A stretch of 38,060 nucleotides of DNA from Phanerodontia chrysosporium (GCA_001910725.1 MJGA01000093.1:1-38060), one strand, 5' to 3'. Counted from the stretch's first letter, positions 21,465 through 33,900 are shown. A program made the numbers and translations. Notes: generated from the letters alone by a model not told the origin.

Positions 21465-24400
21465 ATGGCCCCCGAGGCGGACGCAGCAGCACTGCGGATG
21501 GACACACTGGGCTCGATGGACACCGCAACGACGACCGATGACAAGGAGCACATGGACTCGCCTAGCACATACAGCGACAAGGCCCCGTCTATTGGTGCGT
21601 GTGCCGTCGTCGCAGAGAAAGAGGGAGAGTCGGGCGCCAGCCCCGCTGACGGCGCTGCCGCAGACGTCCACGAGCTCGAAGGCTCGTACCCGCCGCGGTC
21701 AGCAGCCCCATCCGCGTCGCCGTCCGTGTCCGACTTCTTCGACCCAAATCTCGACGTCGACGCTTCGTGGTTTGGTGAGTGTCTGCCTGGCGTCTAGCCG
21801 CGGACACCACAAGGCTGATCGTTCCTGGGCCTAGAGGACGACTCGCCGTATCCTGAAGTGCGCTCCGCCGTCGCAAACTATGACGACCCTGACATCCCTG
21901 TGAACACCCTGCGCGCCTGGATACTCGGTATCCTTTGGGCTATCGTCCTCCCCGGGGTCAACCAGTTTTTCTACTTCCGGTACCCAACCATCGCCGTAGG
22001 ACAGGCAAGTCGTGCGCGAGCTCTCCGTGTCTGCTGCATCTGACGGCTGGGTAGGTTGTGCCCATACTTGTCACATTTCCTATCGGCCGTGCGCTGGCCC
22101 GCATGATCCCGGAGTGGACCGTCTTTGGCCTGCACCTCAACCCAGGACCATTCACGATAAAGGAACATGTAAGCCAGCCCTCGAAGCTCCTTCTGTCCCA
22201 GCGAATGTCGATGTGTTGATGATTAGGTCCTTGTCACTGTCATGGCCGGCGTCGGGGCCGTATCAGCCTACGCAGTGAGTGTGAGCCCCGAAATACAAGA
22301 CTCGATACTGAATCACCCTCGTCAGACTGAGATAATAGCAGTACAGCGTGTATACTATAACCAGAACTTTAGCTTCCTATGTGCGTGCCTCTTGCTCTTA
22401 AGCGAAGCCTCTACTCATCATGTTTAGACCAATGGATGCTTGTCATGTCTACTCAGGTTTGATGTCCCCGAGTCTGCGTACTGCTGTTGACTCACTCGTG
22501 ATACAGCTAATCGGGTTCTCCATTGGTGGTCTCGCCCGTCGGCTGGTAAGCACTCTGACGACATCTCATCCCTCTTGCGCTTACCATGTGCAGCTCGTCG
22601 CACCGGCATCGATGAGTATGTCCACCTCGTATGGCTCGATTGCCGCTGCTGACGACCCATTAGTTTGGCCAAATACCCTGGTGCTCTGCGCACTCTACAA
22701 TACCCTCCACTGCGCGAGCATTGCGGGCATTGGGCCGCGCGAAGGCATTAGCCGCGAGCGTTTCTTCACATATGCGTTCCTTGCTGCGACACTGTGGTGT
22801 GCGTCGAAATCGGCTGTCGGAAACCGACGAATATTCATTGCATGTCCCAGACTTTATACCCGGGTATTTATTCAGGGCTCTGAGGTTAGTGTATCTGCGT
22901 GTCGTCACTATCGCTCCACTAACTCAAGCCGTGGCAGCGTGTTCACATGGGTACGTCTACAACCCCCGTATTCGTACCTTCTTCTGGCCTCACCGCACGA
23001 TAGGCCTGTTGGATAGCTCCAACCAACGTGGTACGTAGGCTATGTCCGTCTCGTAGAACCCAAGCTGACATTGACAATAAAGAAAATCAACCTTTTATTT
23101 GGGTATGTCAGCTTGCGAACGAGCGCCCGGTGGTATTCTCATGGCGTGCACAGATACAACAGCGGGATAGGATACTCAATCCTTTCATTCGACTGGAACG
23201 AGATAGCCTACATAGGCAGCCCGTGAGTCTACCGATATCTTCTAAGCTGCGCGATATTGATGCCTACGCAGCCTCGTAACACCTTGTACGCCGTTGACCT
23301 CAATGTTGTCTTCTGAACGACTTAGCTATATCCCGCAGGGTGGGCGCAAGCGAATGTCTTTGCCGGATTCCTGTTTTTCTACTGTGCGTACCTCCGACTA
23401 CAGCGGTCATGCTTTTTACTGATGGTCGCCCGTGCCAACCAGGGTTCTTGACACCAGTGCTCTATGTACGTCTGCCGTGCAGGTATTTAGCACACTGTGA
23501 GTGGGTCTAATGATGTACTGCAGTTCGCAAATGTCTGGTACAGCCAGTACATGCCGTAAGACTCTCCATCCACCTGTCGGGCTGAGCCATTTCTGACTCC
23601 TGAAATAGCATATCGTCTTCCGGCGCCTTCGACAACACGGGTACGTACCCTTTGCACGATGTAGCGACTTGTTTCATATTTCTCGTTATCTCCCAGGTCA
23701 ACCGTACAACCTACAGCGAATTCTGTACTCGAACGCAACGTTCAACGAGGATGCTTATGAAGCATATAGCCCTCTCTACCTTTCGTACGTCTGGCTATAG
23801 TTGGCCCATCTTGTGACGTCGTCTCATCACCAATAGAACGACTTTTGCGTTGAGTTACGGCCTCAGTTTTGCGTCAATAACAGCGACTGTATGTCACATG
23901 CCTTCCTAATACCGTCGTTTTCTCTGAAGACCTCGTTACAGATCGTTCACGCCGTCTTGTACTTTCGCAAGCCAATACGCTACCACTTATCCCGCTCACT
24001 TTCTGAGCAGCCCGACATCCACGCACAGCTCATGTCGCGGTACCCACAAGGTGAAGTTCGCCTGCCCTCTCCGCACGTCTGCCTTCGCCCTGGCACCCGC
24101 CACACACGCTGACGCTTGCGCCCCGCCCGTCCAGTGCCGGAGTGGTGGTAAGTGCCTGGTGTCCCCTGCTCGCGTCCGTATTCGCACGGCTGACAAATGC
24201 GTGGCAGGTACGGCTGCATCTTTGGTGAGTGGGACGGCATGCTGTGCGGCGCGGCGCGCACTGCACCCGCGTACTGACTGAACACTGCGCAGCCGTAACC
24301 TTCGTTTTCGCGTGTGTATGCGTCGAGATATGGCCGACGCGCATGCCGATCTGGGCGCTCATCGTCGCGCTGCTCATTGCGCTCGTTTACGTGGTCCCCA

Positions 24401-26012
24401 TTGGTGAGTGAGCAATGTGGCGACCGCTGAGTCGACGCTGATGAGCGGCGACTCAGGCATGATCCAGGCGGTCACGAACAGACAAGTAGGATTGAAGTAG
24501 GTTTCTTCGGTGTTATTGCAGCGGAACACCAGAAGCTTACTACAGACAGTGTGATCACGGAGCTTATCATTGGGTATATGCTTCCCGGACGGCCAGTGGC
24601 GATGATGATGTACGTCCCATATTCATCGTGCCTGAGCCGCGCTAAAGTCAGTTCCGCAGGTTCAAGGTAGTTTGTCCCGTGAGAAGCAAACGGGAAGTGA
24701 ATTGACTTGCAGTTTAGACATGGGGATATATCACGATGTCGCAAGGTTAGACTGCTGTCTTTTGCGCTGTACCCTGCCCTGACACGCCAGTCAGCCATGG
24801 TCTTCACGAGCGACCTAAAATTAGGGCATTACATGAAGATCGTACGTTTGCTCTCTGCATATTTGCAACCCTTCACTAACGCAGATCACTAGCCGCCGCG
24901 GGCAATGTTCATCTGCCAGGTAGTCGCTACCGTTATTGCCGGCACAACGCAACTGGGAGTCATGTCGTGGATGTTCTCAAATATTCCGTATGTAGTGGCC
25001 AATTTGCAGGATCTGACGTCCTCTCGCTCATACTCGTGATAGGGACCTGTGTCACGCACAGCAAGCCGATCTGTAAGTCCACACAGAGTCCGGAGAAGAT
25101 CGTATTCACTCAAGCGAGGACCACAGGTCCGGGTTTACATGCGCGAATGCGGAGGTGTTTGCCACGGCGTCTGTTGTCGTGAGTAACTCCGACACATGTG
25201 TGGGTTCTGAGGCCAACGTCATCACCAGTGGGGAGTTATCGGCCCCTCACGCATCTTCTCGCAAGGGATCTACTAGTGCGTGTTTGGCTCTTCACTTTCT
25301 ATCCGCTGGCTTACCCGTCAACAGCCGTACGTTCCGTGGTTTCGGTCAGTGCTCATCTCACCGATTTTCCAGCTTTGTTGTTTTTCTTTTTGCTCGGAGC
25401 ATTCCTACCTCTTGTTGTTTGGTTAATGACGAAGCGATATCCTGACACGTTCCTGAATTACGTCAAGTGAGTCTTCACTCATCTTTTAGTCATTAACGAA
25501 GTGATCGACAGCATGTCCAGTTTCCCGTGAGTGCCTGTCGGTTACGCTGGATCGATACCGCTTATGCAGCTTGGCCAGTCTCATGTTCGCAGGTATTGGC
25601 CTAGTGCCGCCTGCTACAGCTGTCAACTACATCCCTTGGGCAATATTTGGTTTCATCTTTCAGTATATCCTGCGGCGACGATATTTCTCATTGTGGGCCA
25701 AATATAATTGTAAGTCTTGACGTCAACCTCGCTGCTGCTCACCATCGCTCATTCAACGTAGACGTGCTCTCTGCGGCCCTGGACGCTGGGACTGCCGTTG
25801 GCGTGCTGCTTGTATACTTCTGGTGGGTCCAGCAACGCCGCGAATGTGCGCAGACCTCGGGTTGACCTGGATACAGCTTGCAGTACCCTCTGAATGGCCG
25901 CATCGGCGAAAACTCCATCAATCGGTGGTGGGGGAACACTATTTTCATGAAGACGACAGACTGGAACGGGACTGCATTGCGACAGCTCGCGCCAGGGGAA
26001 ACGTTTGGGTAA
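21465..26012 (+). CDS. Oligopeptide transporter (OPT family), highly intron-rich
   Basis: Proton-coupled importer of small peptides in the plasma membrane. I reconstruct about 39 exons and 38 introns (42-84 bp), roughly 850 aa, with no frame break. The N-terminal about 100 residues are acidic and Ser-rich. Then come the OPT signatures DDSPYPEVRSAVANYDDPDI, VNTLRAWILGILWAIVLPGV, NQFFYFRYP, LNPGPFTIKEH (the NPG motif), SFDWNEIAYIGSP, GYMLPGRPVAMMMFKTWGY, and DLKLGHYMKIPPRAMF (the KIPPR motif). The protein ends SINRWWGNTIFMKTTDWNGT then a stop at 26010-26012. The intron at 22005-22054 starts with GC instead of GT. Exons 24660-24666 (7 nt) and 25512-25526 (15 nt) are microexons and are needed to keep frame. 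ATG 21465 is chosen as the first Met in the exon-1 frame with family-like spacing to SPYPEV. Confidence 0.9.
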
Positions 26013-26457
26013 GCCGTGCAAGCTCGCGGGTCGTTTGGCGACGGTGTACTGATCCATGCGGGCGCAGACCAAAAGCGTGGTGATGTAGCGGTTAGATGTG
26101 CTTTGTATGTATTATATTGTGCGGTGCAACGTGCGTTTTGCTGGATTTTCTGTCGTTGCCCTGAACGACGCCTGGGACTTGGACAGATTTGCCCTGCTGT
26201 TCCGGACGCGGCTACGGCTGATGCGGGCCATGTCGCCCTGGAGACGCGCGCGGGCGAGGCCCGCGCCAAGCGACTCAGGGCGCTTTTAGTGCGCCCATAA
26301 TTTCGTGCGACTCTCCAACTCTCCCTCTTTCCCCCATCTCCTCGCCGTCCCCGACGACCCGCACGACCCTCTCCGCGGTTGCTTTTGTCTCTCTCTAGCT
26401 ACCCAGCACCCCCACATTCGTTACAAACGACGCAGTCCTTCCCGATTGTTTGAAGCC
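26013..26457. promoter_or_regulatory. Transporter 3' flank and LysM gene promoter
   Basis: 445 bases between the transporter stop and the LysM start. The last 150 bases before the ATG contain a pyrimidine-rich tract (near 26313-26345, CTCCCTCTTTCCCCC), a common feature of strong fungal promoters. No TATA box is clear and no gene is present. Confidence 0.45.
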
Positions 26458-27256
26458 ATGTTCGCCAGCTCGGTCGTTGCTGCCCTCGTCGCACTCCCCT
26501 TCTTCGCCCAGTGTACGGTTCCCCCACCATGCAAATCCCCGTATGCTGTTGGAGCTGACCTTTTGCGCGTATAGCCGCCTCTGCTGCCGACTGTGCGCGC
26601 TCCTACACCATCAAGGATGGCGATATCTGTGACAGCATCTCTGCCAACAACAACGTCTCCACGTACGCTTCAGCTCGCTGTCACGCGTGTCTTGCATTGC
26701 TGACACGTGCATCCTCCAGCTACCAGCTCGCTGTGACCAACCCCCAGATTGACGGCACTTGCAACAACCTCCAGCCTGGCCAGAGCCTCTGCCTTGGCTA
26801 CGCTGGCCAGGACTGCCAGACAACCTACGTCGTCAAGGGTGGCGACACCTGTGACCAGATCGTCTCTGTGCACGGCATTAACTCCACCATGCTCTGGGCC
26901 AACAACCAGCAGATCAACGCCGACTGCACGAACATCTATATCGGCGAGGTGCGTCTCGCCGTTGTGCGTCACTCATGCCGAGCGCTGACATATCTCATCT
27001 CGCCTAGGTCCTCTGTGTTGCCGGCGAGTTCGGTGCGCCCCCGGCCCCGTCGTCGCTCCCTATCACCGCGATCCCCGCGGGTGCCACCCCCGCCGTCCCT
27101 TCAGTCGCGTCCTCGACGCCCGTCGTGACCGCGACCCCGGTCGCCGCGGCTGTGACCACCTCAGTTGCGACCACCTCGCCCCCTGCGCCCTCGCCCACCG
27201 ACGACGGCGACGATGAGGAGGACGATGACGACCTCCCCTACTGCGACGAGCTCTGA
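26458..27256 (+). CDS. Secreted protein with two LysM domains
   Basis: LysM modules bind chitin or peptidoglycan-type N-acetylglucosamine polymers. Secreted fungal LysM proteins act at the cell wall or in contact with hosts or bacteria. Four exons (26458-26512, 26575-26662, 26720-26948, 27008-27256) give 206 aa. There is a hydrophobic signal peptide (MFASSVVAALVALPFFAQC). LysM 1 begins SYTIKDGDICDSISANNNVS and LysM 2 begins TYVVKGGDTCDQIVSVHGIN. Both are Cys-containing, as in the fungal type. An Ala/Thr/Pro/Val-rich, probably O-glycosylated linker follows, then an acidic tail (DDGDDEEDDDDLPYCDEL). No catalytic domain is present. It could be a wall protein or an effector-like protein, and the sequence does not decide. 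Confidence 0.85.
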
Positions 27257-27878
27257 GCTCGCCGCGGCATGAGGTCTCCGGTTGTGCGCGTGCCTGGAGT
27301 GAAGGGGCCTTTGGCGGCGCTGGTGTGATGGGTCGTGGGATGTGTCGAGGTTGCTTCTCTTGTTCCCTCTTGGTCTCGTCGCTGTGTGAATCGGCAGGCA
27401 AGCCCTGTCCCGGTCTTATTTGGTCTTGTCTACCGCGCGATCTCGCTTGGAGTACATCCCGCCCCAGTCGCTCTTTTGCAGATGTGTTTAGATGTCGTCT
27501 GCCACCCCCTTCCGCACGCTAGCATTGTCGAACAATCAGACTACGCCGTTGTTTCCACATAGTTACTTAATCATACACTTGGTATACCCTACATATCAAC
27601 TTGTTTGAACACTCGTTAACGCCGCGACAACATCAACAACCTTGGTATTATGCACGAGCTGTGAGCATCGTGTGTTCAGGGTTATGCATGGCGACGACCA
27701 GTCGATCTTGTGTTGCTGATATATTCTTCTCTTGCCGTCCCGCGAAGAGCCCTCGTATGTTGGTTAACAAGACTTGGCCCTGCCTGGGGCTCATGTCCCT
27801 ACATCGAACCCTATGCAGAATGAGATTGAGCAAGCAGAGATTAAAGATTGTGGCGTACTTGATGCAGAAGATATTTTC
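27257..27878. other. Convergent 3' region, no gene
   Basis: 622 bases between the 3' ends of the LysM gene (+) and Psf1 (-). Open frames here are short and unlike protein. It should hold the two 3' UTRs and polyadenylation signals. Confidence 0.5.
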
Positions 27879-28544
27879 CTATACTTCCTCCAGATAGCCC
27901 TGTACGATGAGGTGTTCCACGTCTGCGCGACGGACGAGGAACCGCTGCCCCCGTCGGAAGTCAATCGCGCCGACCTCTGTCTGGATGACGCCGCAATCGC
28001 GAACGACGCGTACGAGAACGTGAAGGTCCTTCGGTGGACGCGATATAGGCGCGAAGAGGTCCAATTCCTCCGTCTCAAGGACGCCTGCGCGGAAGTCGAG
28101 GAGCGCGTCGTTATATGCGCGCAGAAAGTCGACTTCGTGGGGCGAGAGCTTCGAGCGCACGTCGCTGGTCGGCTGGGCCGCGCCGCCTGCAGCACTAGTG
28201 GCCGTCGGTGCAGACAGCAACAGCGGCAGCGCGCCGCCCACGCCCCAGTACAGATCCTTCAGCCGCTCGAGCCGGTGCTGGTGGTACGCGAGCAGGCAAC
28301 GCTTGTTGCGGAGGATGGCGGTCTGGTAGAGGATAATATCGGGCGTGATCTGAAGCTCGCCGTCGGCACCCTCAAGACGCGCGACGGCGCCCTGGATGAG
28401 GGCCTCGAGCTGGCGCTGCTCGCGCACGATCTGGCGGACGAGCACGTCGTTGTACTTGAGCAGCGTGTCCGTCGCCGTCGAACGCCGTGACTCGGTGACG
28501 AGCTGTGTGGCGAGCTCGCCGAATTGGCGGGCGGTGCTGGACAT
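27879..28544 (-). CDS. PSF1: GINS complex subunit Psf1
   Basis: Subunit of the GINS tetramer, which joins Cdc45 and Mcm2-7 to form the replicative helicase in the nucleus. A single exon of 221 aa runs from ATG 28544 to TAG 27879-27881, close to the usual Psf1 length. The conserved central block is RNKRCLLAYHQHRLERLKDL followed by YW, and a KLSPHEVDFLRAYNDALLDF segment comes next. The C-terminal B domain contains DLHVLVRVVRDCGVIQTEVG, IDFRRGQRFLVRRADVEHLI and ends VQGYLEEV, as expected for Psf1. An Ala/Thr/Ser-rich insert (near residues 118-135) is the only unusual feature. It is divergent from NAE1 with 187 bp between start codons. Confidence 0.93.
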   Translation of the reverse strand: MSSTARQFGELATQLVTESRRSTATDTLLKYNDVLVRQIVREQRQLEALIQGAVARLEGADGELQITPDIILYQTAILRNKRCLLAYHQHRLERLKDLYWGVGGALPLLLSAPTATSAAGGAAQPTSDVRSKLSPHEVDFLRAYNDALLDFRAGVLETEELDLFAPISRPPKDLHVLVRVVRDCGVIQTEVGAIDFRRGQRFLVRRADVEHLIVQGYLEEV

Positions 28545-28731
28545 AGTGCTCGGCGGCGAGCAGGGGTAGGGAGAGGCAGAGAACAAGCGGGGCGAGGGCG
28601 CGCGCATCACGCTCGCACGCATGGTCACAACTGTGACGGCACGCGGGGGCAAGCGCGCGATGCGTAATATCGAGATTGGACCTCCCCTCGCTGCCTCTGC
28701 CACTCTGCCCACCGTGTCTCACGTTAACGAG
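28545..28731. promoter_or_regulatory. Divergent promoter, Psf1 / NAE1
   Basis: 187 bp between the two ATGs. Two more ATGs (28621, 28660) are in frame with the NAE1 start and open to it. The real NAE1 start could therefore be upstream, which would shrink this promoter to 76-115 bp. Confidence 0.5.
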
Positions 28732-30644
28732 ATGCTCCAGAACGAGTCCCAGACGCTGGAGGAAGCAACGAGCTCGATTCAGTGAGCATTGATGCTGCCG
28801 ATTGTGTGGATCGTGCACTGACCGCCTCTCCAGACCGGACAGCAAGACTCGTAGGTATGACCGCCAGCTGAGGTGCGTGCTCGATCTCTTTCCCGCCCTC
28901 GACGGCACTGACAACTTGCAGGCTGTGGGCAGCCTCGGGACAGGCTGCTCTTGAGTCGTCTCGCATCCTTGTCACTTCCGCTTCCGCCACCTCGACCTCA
29001 GTCCTCAAGAACCTTGTTCTTCCTGGCATCGGGCACTTTACCATCCTAGATCCGGCCTTGACCACGCCTGCGGATGCTGGAAACAACTTCTTTCTCAACG
29101 CGGATGCCAGCATTGGCAAGTCACGAGCAGAAGAGGCCGTGCCACTGCTGCGCGAGCTCAATGAGAGCGTGGACGGCGTTGCAGACGTCCGCGAGCTGGA
29201 GAGCCTACTTCAAACGGATGAGGGCAGAAGACATATCACATCATTCTCTCTGGTCATTGCACACAATCTCCCTGCAAAGACGCTCGAGCAGCTGTCTTCG
29301 CTGCTTTGGCTAGACCCGACCTACCCACCGCTCATAGTCATCCGATCCGCTGGTTTCCTTGCCGACTTTTACATTCAATTTCACGAGCATTGCAGTGCGT
29401 GTCTATACTATACGTATGCGGGGATGGATGTCTGACCGATTTTTGTTAGTCATCGAATCTCACAGCGAGACTCCGCCCTCGCTGCGGTTGACGAAGCCGT
29501 TCCCGGCCCTGCAGGCTTGGGCCGACTCCATTGACTATGACAAACTAGACCCGACAGAGCATGCTCACATCCCGTTTGCACTTATCCTCATCAAAGAGGC
29601 AGATAAGTGGCGCGCAGAGCATGACGGTGCGCTCCCCCGGACTTACCCCGAGCAGAAGGCGTTCAAAGCTGCCGTACGTGCGCGCCAGCGCAAGCTAGAC
29701 GAGGAGAACTTTGAGGAGGCTGAGGCGCAGGCCGTCCGCATGTGGTCTGAGAAGAATGTCCCGAGCGACATCCAGGCACTTCTGGACCTTCCGCCCGTCG
29801 ACGTACGCACGTCACCGAACGCCGCGTTCCACGCGCTCTTGCAGACCCTCGCGCTCTTTGTCAAGGATCCTGCAGGTCCTGGGTGCCTCCCGCTCACGTC
29901 GACGCTGCCCGACATGAAGACCGACACGGAGAGCTACGTGAAGCTGCAGCGAATGTACAAGGAGCAGGCACGGACTGAGAACGTGCGTCGTGCCGTCCTC
30001 GCACTTGATCCTCTGGTGCTGAAATCCCATCAGGCGCTCTTCAAGGATATCCTCAAGAAGAACTTCCCAGATGTTCACATCGATGAGGCTGTCGTGGACG
30101 CCTTCGTAAAGAACGCGCACCACATCAAACTCTTGCGCGGCCGCCAATTTGGCGCGTTCGACAGGGATGCTGGCGCTCTCGGTATGCTTTGCTATCGATG
30201 ACCATTCAGTTTCGCCACTGATGCTTTGCACAGCGTCCGCGGTGCAAATATTCCCGAAGGAAACTGCGACGCACCTGGCGCTGTCCGCCCTAGGTGCACT
30301 CCTTGGGCGTGGAACTGAGCCCTCAGCCGTCACTGCTGAGGCGCTCACTACGGAGGTGCAAGCCTTAGTAGGACAGGGTATCGAGCTGCCGAGCGACGAG
30401 CTCGACGCCGCAGTGGGTGAAATGTGAGTCGTATCCACTTTACCGATTTTTACTTCGCTGACACACGCCACGGCGGCACAGTGCGCGCGCGCCCACGGCG
30501 GACCTCCCGAACACGGCCGCGTTCCTCGGCGGTATGGTTGCGCAAGAGGCGATCAAGATGATCACGAAGCAGTACGTGCCCGTGAACGGTTACTGCGTCA
30601 TCGACCTTGTCGATTCCTGGACGGGCACCATCGGTACGCCGTAA
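28732..30644 (+). CDS. ULA1: NEDD8-activating enzyme E1 regulatory subunit (NAE1/APP-BP1/Ula1)
   Basis: Regulatory half of the heterodimeric E1 that activates the ubiquitin-like protein NEDD8 (Rub1) for cullin modification. Its partner is Uba3. Six exons (28732-28781, 28834-28872, 28922-29394, 29450-30181, 30234-30423, 30482-30644) give 548 aa, a typical length. The N-terminal hallmark PDSKTRRYDRQLRLWAASGQ is followed by a ThiF-like fold (ILVTSASATSTSVLKNLVLP, GIGHFTILDPALTT, NNFFLNADASIGKSRAEE). The C-terminal signature is TAAFLGGMVAQEAIKMITKQ and VPVNGYCVIDLVDSWTG. There is no catalytic-cysteine domain, as expected for this subunit. ATG 28732 fits family spacing. Upstream in-frame ATGs at 28621 and 28660 are alternatives. 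Confidence 0.92.
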
Positions 30645-30971
30645 GCATCGGGAGCCACAGAAAGAGAAGACGAGCCATGTATAATACCGATCTAATGTTA
30701 CGTCGGAAACTGTAGGCTTTGCGCACAGATGCATACTTGATGAATGCCTTCACCATAGGCTCATGCAAGCACATCGTTCACCCCTACTGTCGCCAGGTTT
30801 GAGAATGTTCGGTTGGCAGCGGTTCTATCGGGGTAGAATGGCTAATACCTGGCGAATTGTCATTGCTATGTAGCATTTGCCGCTTCTGCCATGCTGTGTC
30901 CGAGACACTAGTAAGAACACATATAGTAAATTGCACTCTAATACACAAGCAATCAAGGAAGCAGCAATAAT
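30645..30971. other. Convergent 3' region NAE1 / SPF1
   Basis: 327 bases between the two stop codons. No gene or repeat is seen. It should carry both 3' UTRs. Confidence 0.5.
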
Positions 30972-33900
30972 CTAGCTCTGCTTCTTCTCGACGACCTCCG
31001 TTATGCGGCGCTGCTCTCTGCGCTCGCGACCGCGCGTGATCATCGCCTTGGGCTCCATGTCCGCGAACAGCCACTTGCACGCGACTTCGATGACCCAGCA
31101 GCCCGCGAAATCGACAACCATCGCTGTTGTCAGCTTGAATTTGAACTATGTAGGAAAGGTAGACCGATGAGCAAGAGATTTAGGCGGAACAAAGCAGCGG
31201 AAAGTACGCACGATGTTCTCCATCTCGACGATCTGCAGCCAACGGTTGAGCTCGGGCATGAAGTCTGTGGCACCCGAGAACGCCACAGCGCTCGCACCGA
31301 CCAAGCCCCACCAGAGCGCAGGGTTCTCGCGGATGCCCTCGCGGAAAGGTCTGCCTTGGAAGTTGATTGCGAATGTCGAGACTTGCTGCGACAAACTGAG
31401 AAGATAGATCGCAGTGTTGAGGAGATTGGGCTCAAATTTGGCCTCGAGGTCAATTTCGCCGCGCCTGCACGAAAGTCAGCTAGAGGGGAGAAAAAAACGG
31501 TTGCGACGCACTCTTCGAATTGGCGGGATAGCTGTGTGATATACACGAGCGACACGATGTGCAGTGCGAATTGCAGCAGAACGGACAGTAGCACGTAGAG
31601 GTTGAAAATGTTGCCGAGCGGTCTCTCGCGCGAGAGCTTCTCGACCGGCTAGAATACGCAAGTCAGTACAAGTATGTCAACAAAGGTGAGCATCCATTAC
31701 CTTCGCACGGGAAATGCACAGGAAGCAGACAGACATGAGCATGCCGGTGACTGTAACTTGGTAGTCGCCGAACTTGATACCATCGAGATACTGTACACTC
31801 AAACTGTACGCCGTGATGAGGCAGTTGAGCGCGAGAATCTTGTACATCTGAATGGTGGCGACGAGTGTGCAGCGTCCCTGACGGATAATATGGGTGACTA
31901 CACATGTGTCAGCGCGTGATTGACTCGAGGAAACGCCGCGATGCACGCACTCGCAGAAACGTTCGAGAGCTTGGACGTGAACGGCGCGGCACACGATGCA
32001 TCGCCGAGCTTGATCTTCGGCACCTCCTCCTCGTCGTCCATTTCCGCGAGCTTGTCTGTGATCGTCGAAAGGTCGAACTTCTCCATCGGGTTCTTCTTGC
32101 GCGACTCCTGCAGATCGCGCGCTGCGCGCTGTTGAGCCTCAACGACGTTCGGGTACATATGCGCAATAGCAGGAGGAACCGGGGGCGGTGGCTGGTTGAA
32201 GCGCGCCGATATCTTCAGCTGGCTCTCGTAGACCTTCTTCAGGCGCTCCATCTTCTGGTGTTCGGCAATCTTCGCCAGGTCCTCAGGCGTACCATCCAGA
32301 AGCGCGACACCAATGTGGGCCTGCTTGAGGGCGCCAACGTCGTTAGTGCCGTCGCCGGCCATGAGAGTAATGTATCCAAGGGACTTGAGGGACGTCAGGA
32401 TGTACTCCTTCTGCGCAGGCGACACACGCGCGTACACCCATGTGTGCTGAACCAGAGACTTCCAGGATGGCTTGTTCTCGAATTGCTTGACTGCAGCACC
32501 TGTCATACAGATGTCGTACTCCTGGAGTAGTGACTCGTCGATTGGCTCGTCAGGATTGACGGGGATCAGCTTCGATTCGTCCACAGTGCGCCACGCAAGA
32601 TCTAACATATGATCATGTCAGAGCGTCCTGCTTTCAGTCGGAATATATACACAAACCAGCTTCGTTCTTCGCGTTCTCCCGGAGGTCGAGAATGAGCACA
32701 TCGCGATCGACGATCTCGACGTCCTTCGCGACGTGTACAGCCGTGAGAGGGTTGTCACCAGTAATCATAATACACTGTCAATAACGGATTCAGTAACCCT
32801 TTCTTGGTCATAACCAAAGTGCCTACGCGGTGCGAAGAGTCGGCCAACATCTTGAGCGTCTCGACAGCGTCTGCCTTGAGTGGGCAGTGGAAGACGAGGA
32901 AGCCCACAAAGGTAAGTCTGCTCTCGACCTCATCCCGTGCAAGCTTGTTGATCTGAATGAATATCAGAACGTGCAGCGGTCCTGGCACACCCATGAATGC
33001 GCACCTTTTCGCTAGACATGCTCTCCATCTCGCGGAAACCGAGAGCAAGCACGCGGCTTCCGCGACGCGTGTAGTACTTGTACGTCTCCTCATAAAACTC
33101 GGGAACGGTGGCGAGCATGCCGCGAATCGTCTCCGGTGCGCCCTTGACCGCGACGACGAGCTTCCCACTCGGAGGCTGCACACCGTCGACATGCGCTTAA
33201 GCGCGGACGAGAACTGGAACCGCCGGCGGATCTGCAGCGTCGTGCGGTGCACCGTCGCCCCGTCCCCGGGTGCGACCTGGTCGCCCTTCCCAAGCTGCCA
33301 ACCGAGTGCGTCCAGCGTTGTTTTCTCCATCGGGTCACCCACGATCGTGCCGTCATCTAGCCGGACTAAGGCGTGTGCGGCCGCGAGACATAGTGTCGTT
33401 TCACGTGCCGCCTCCTTGACATTAACCAGCTTGAGTTTGTCCGATGCACTGCAGTCGCGTTAGGAAGATAGAGGAGATGAGAATGGAGTCGGACGTACTC
33501 GATACCGGCTACGCCTTCCAGGACAAGGTTTTCAGCGGTGATCGTGCCTGTCTTGTCAAAGCAGCAAACGTCCACACGGCCAGCAGAGGGGATTCTGAAC
33601 GGTTCGGTACAGTAGATCGCTACAATTGATATGAGCGTCCAGTTTCCTCTTGACCACCAGTCCCGCACGCACCATACTTGGAGAGCGCAACTAGCGACGC
33701 ATTGACGGCAAGCGAGAGCTCCATGGGCAGTTCAGGTGGGACGACAGACGTGACAATAAGCACACAGTCGAGCAGGAGTTTCGACTTCTTGAGGCCACGT
33801 TCGATGCCCTTGACCCAGACATACCAACTGGCAGCGATAGCAAAGATGAGGAGGAAGCCGATGAAGAGGAACGACTCGAGGTTGTTCGCAGACACACGCT

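Noticed and set aside
20573..21541. 322-codon open frame, plus strand
   Set aside because: Arg/Gly/Ser-rich with no domain, overlaps the first exon of the oligopeptide transporter in another frame. Typical of chance open frames in GC-rich DNA.
31904..32530. 208-codon open frame, plus strand
   Set aside because: Exactly antisense to the conserved C-terminal half of SPF1, so a shadow frame.
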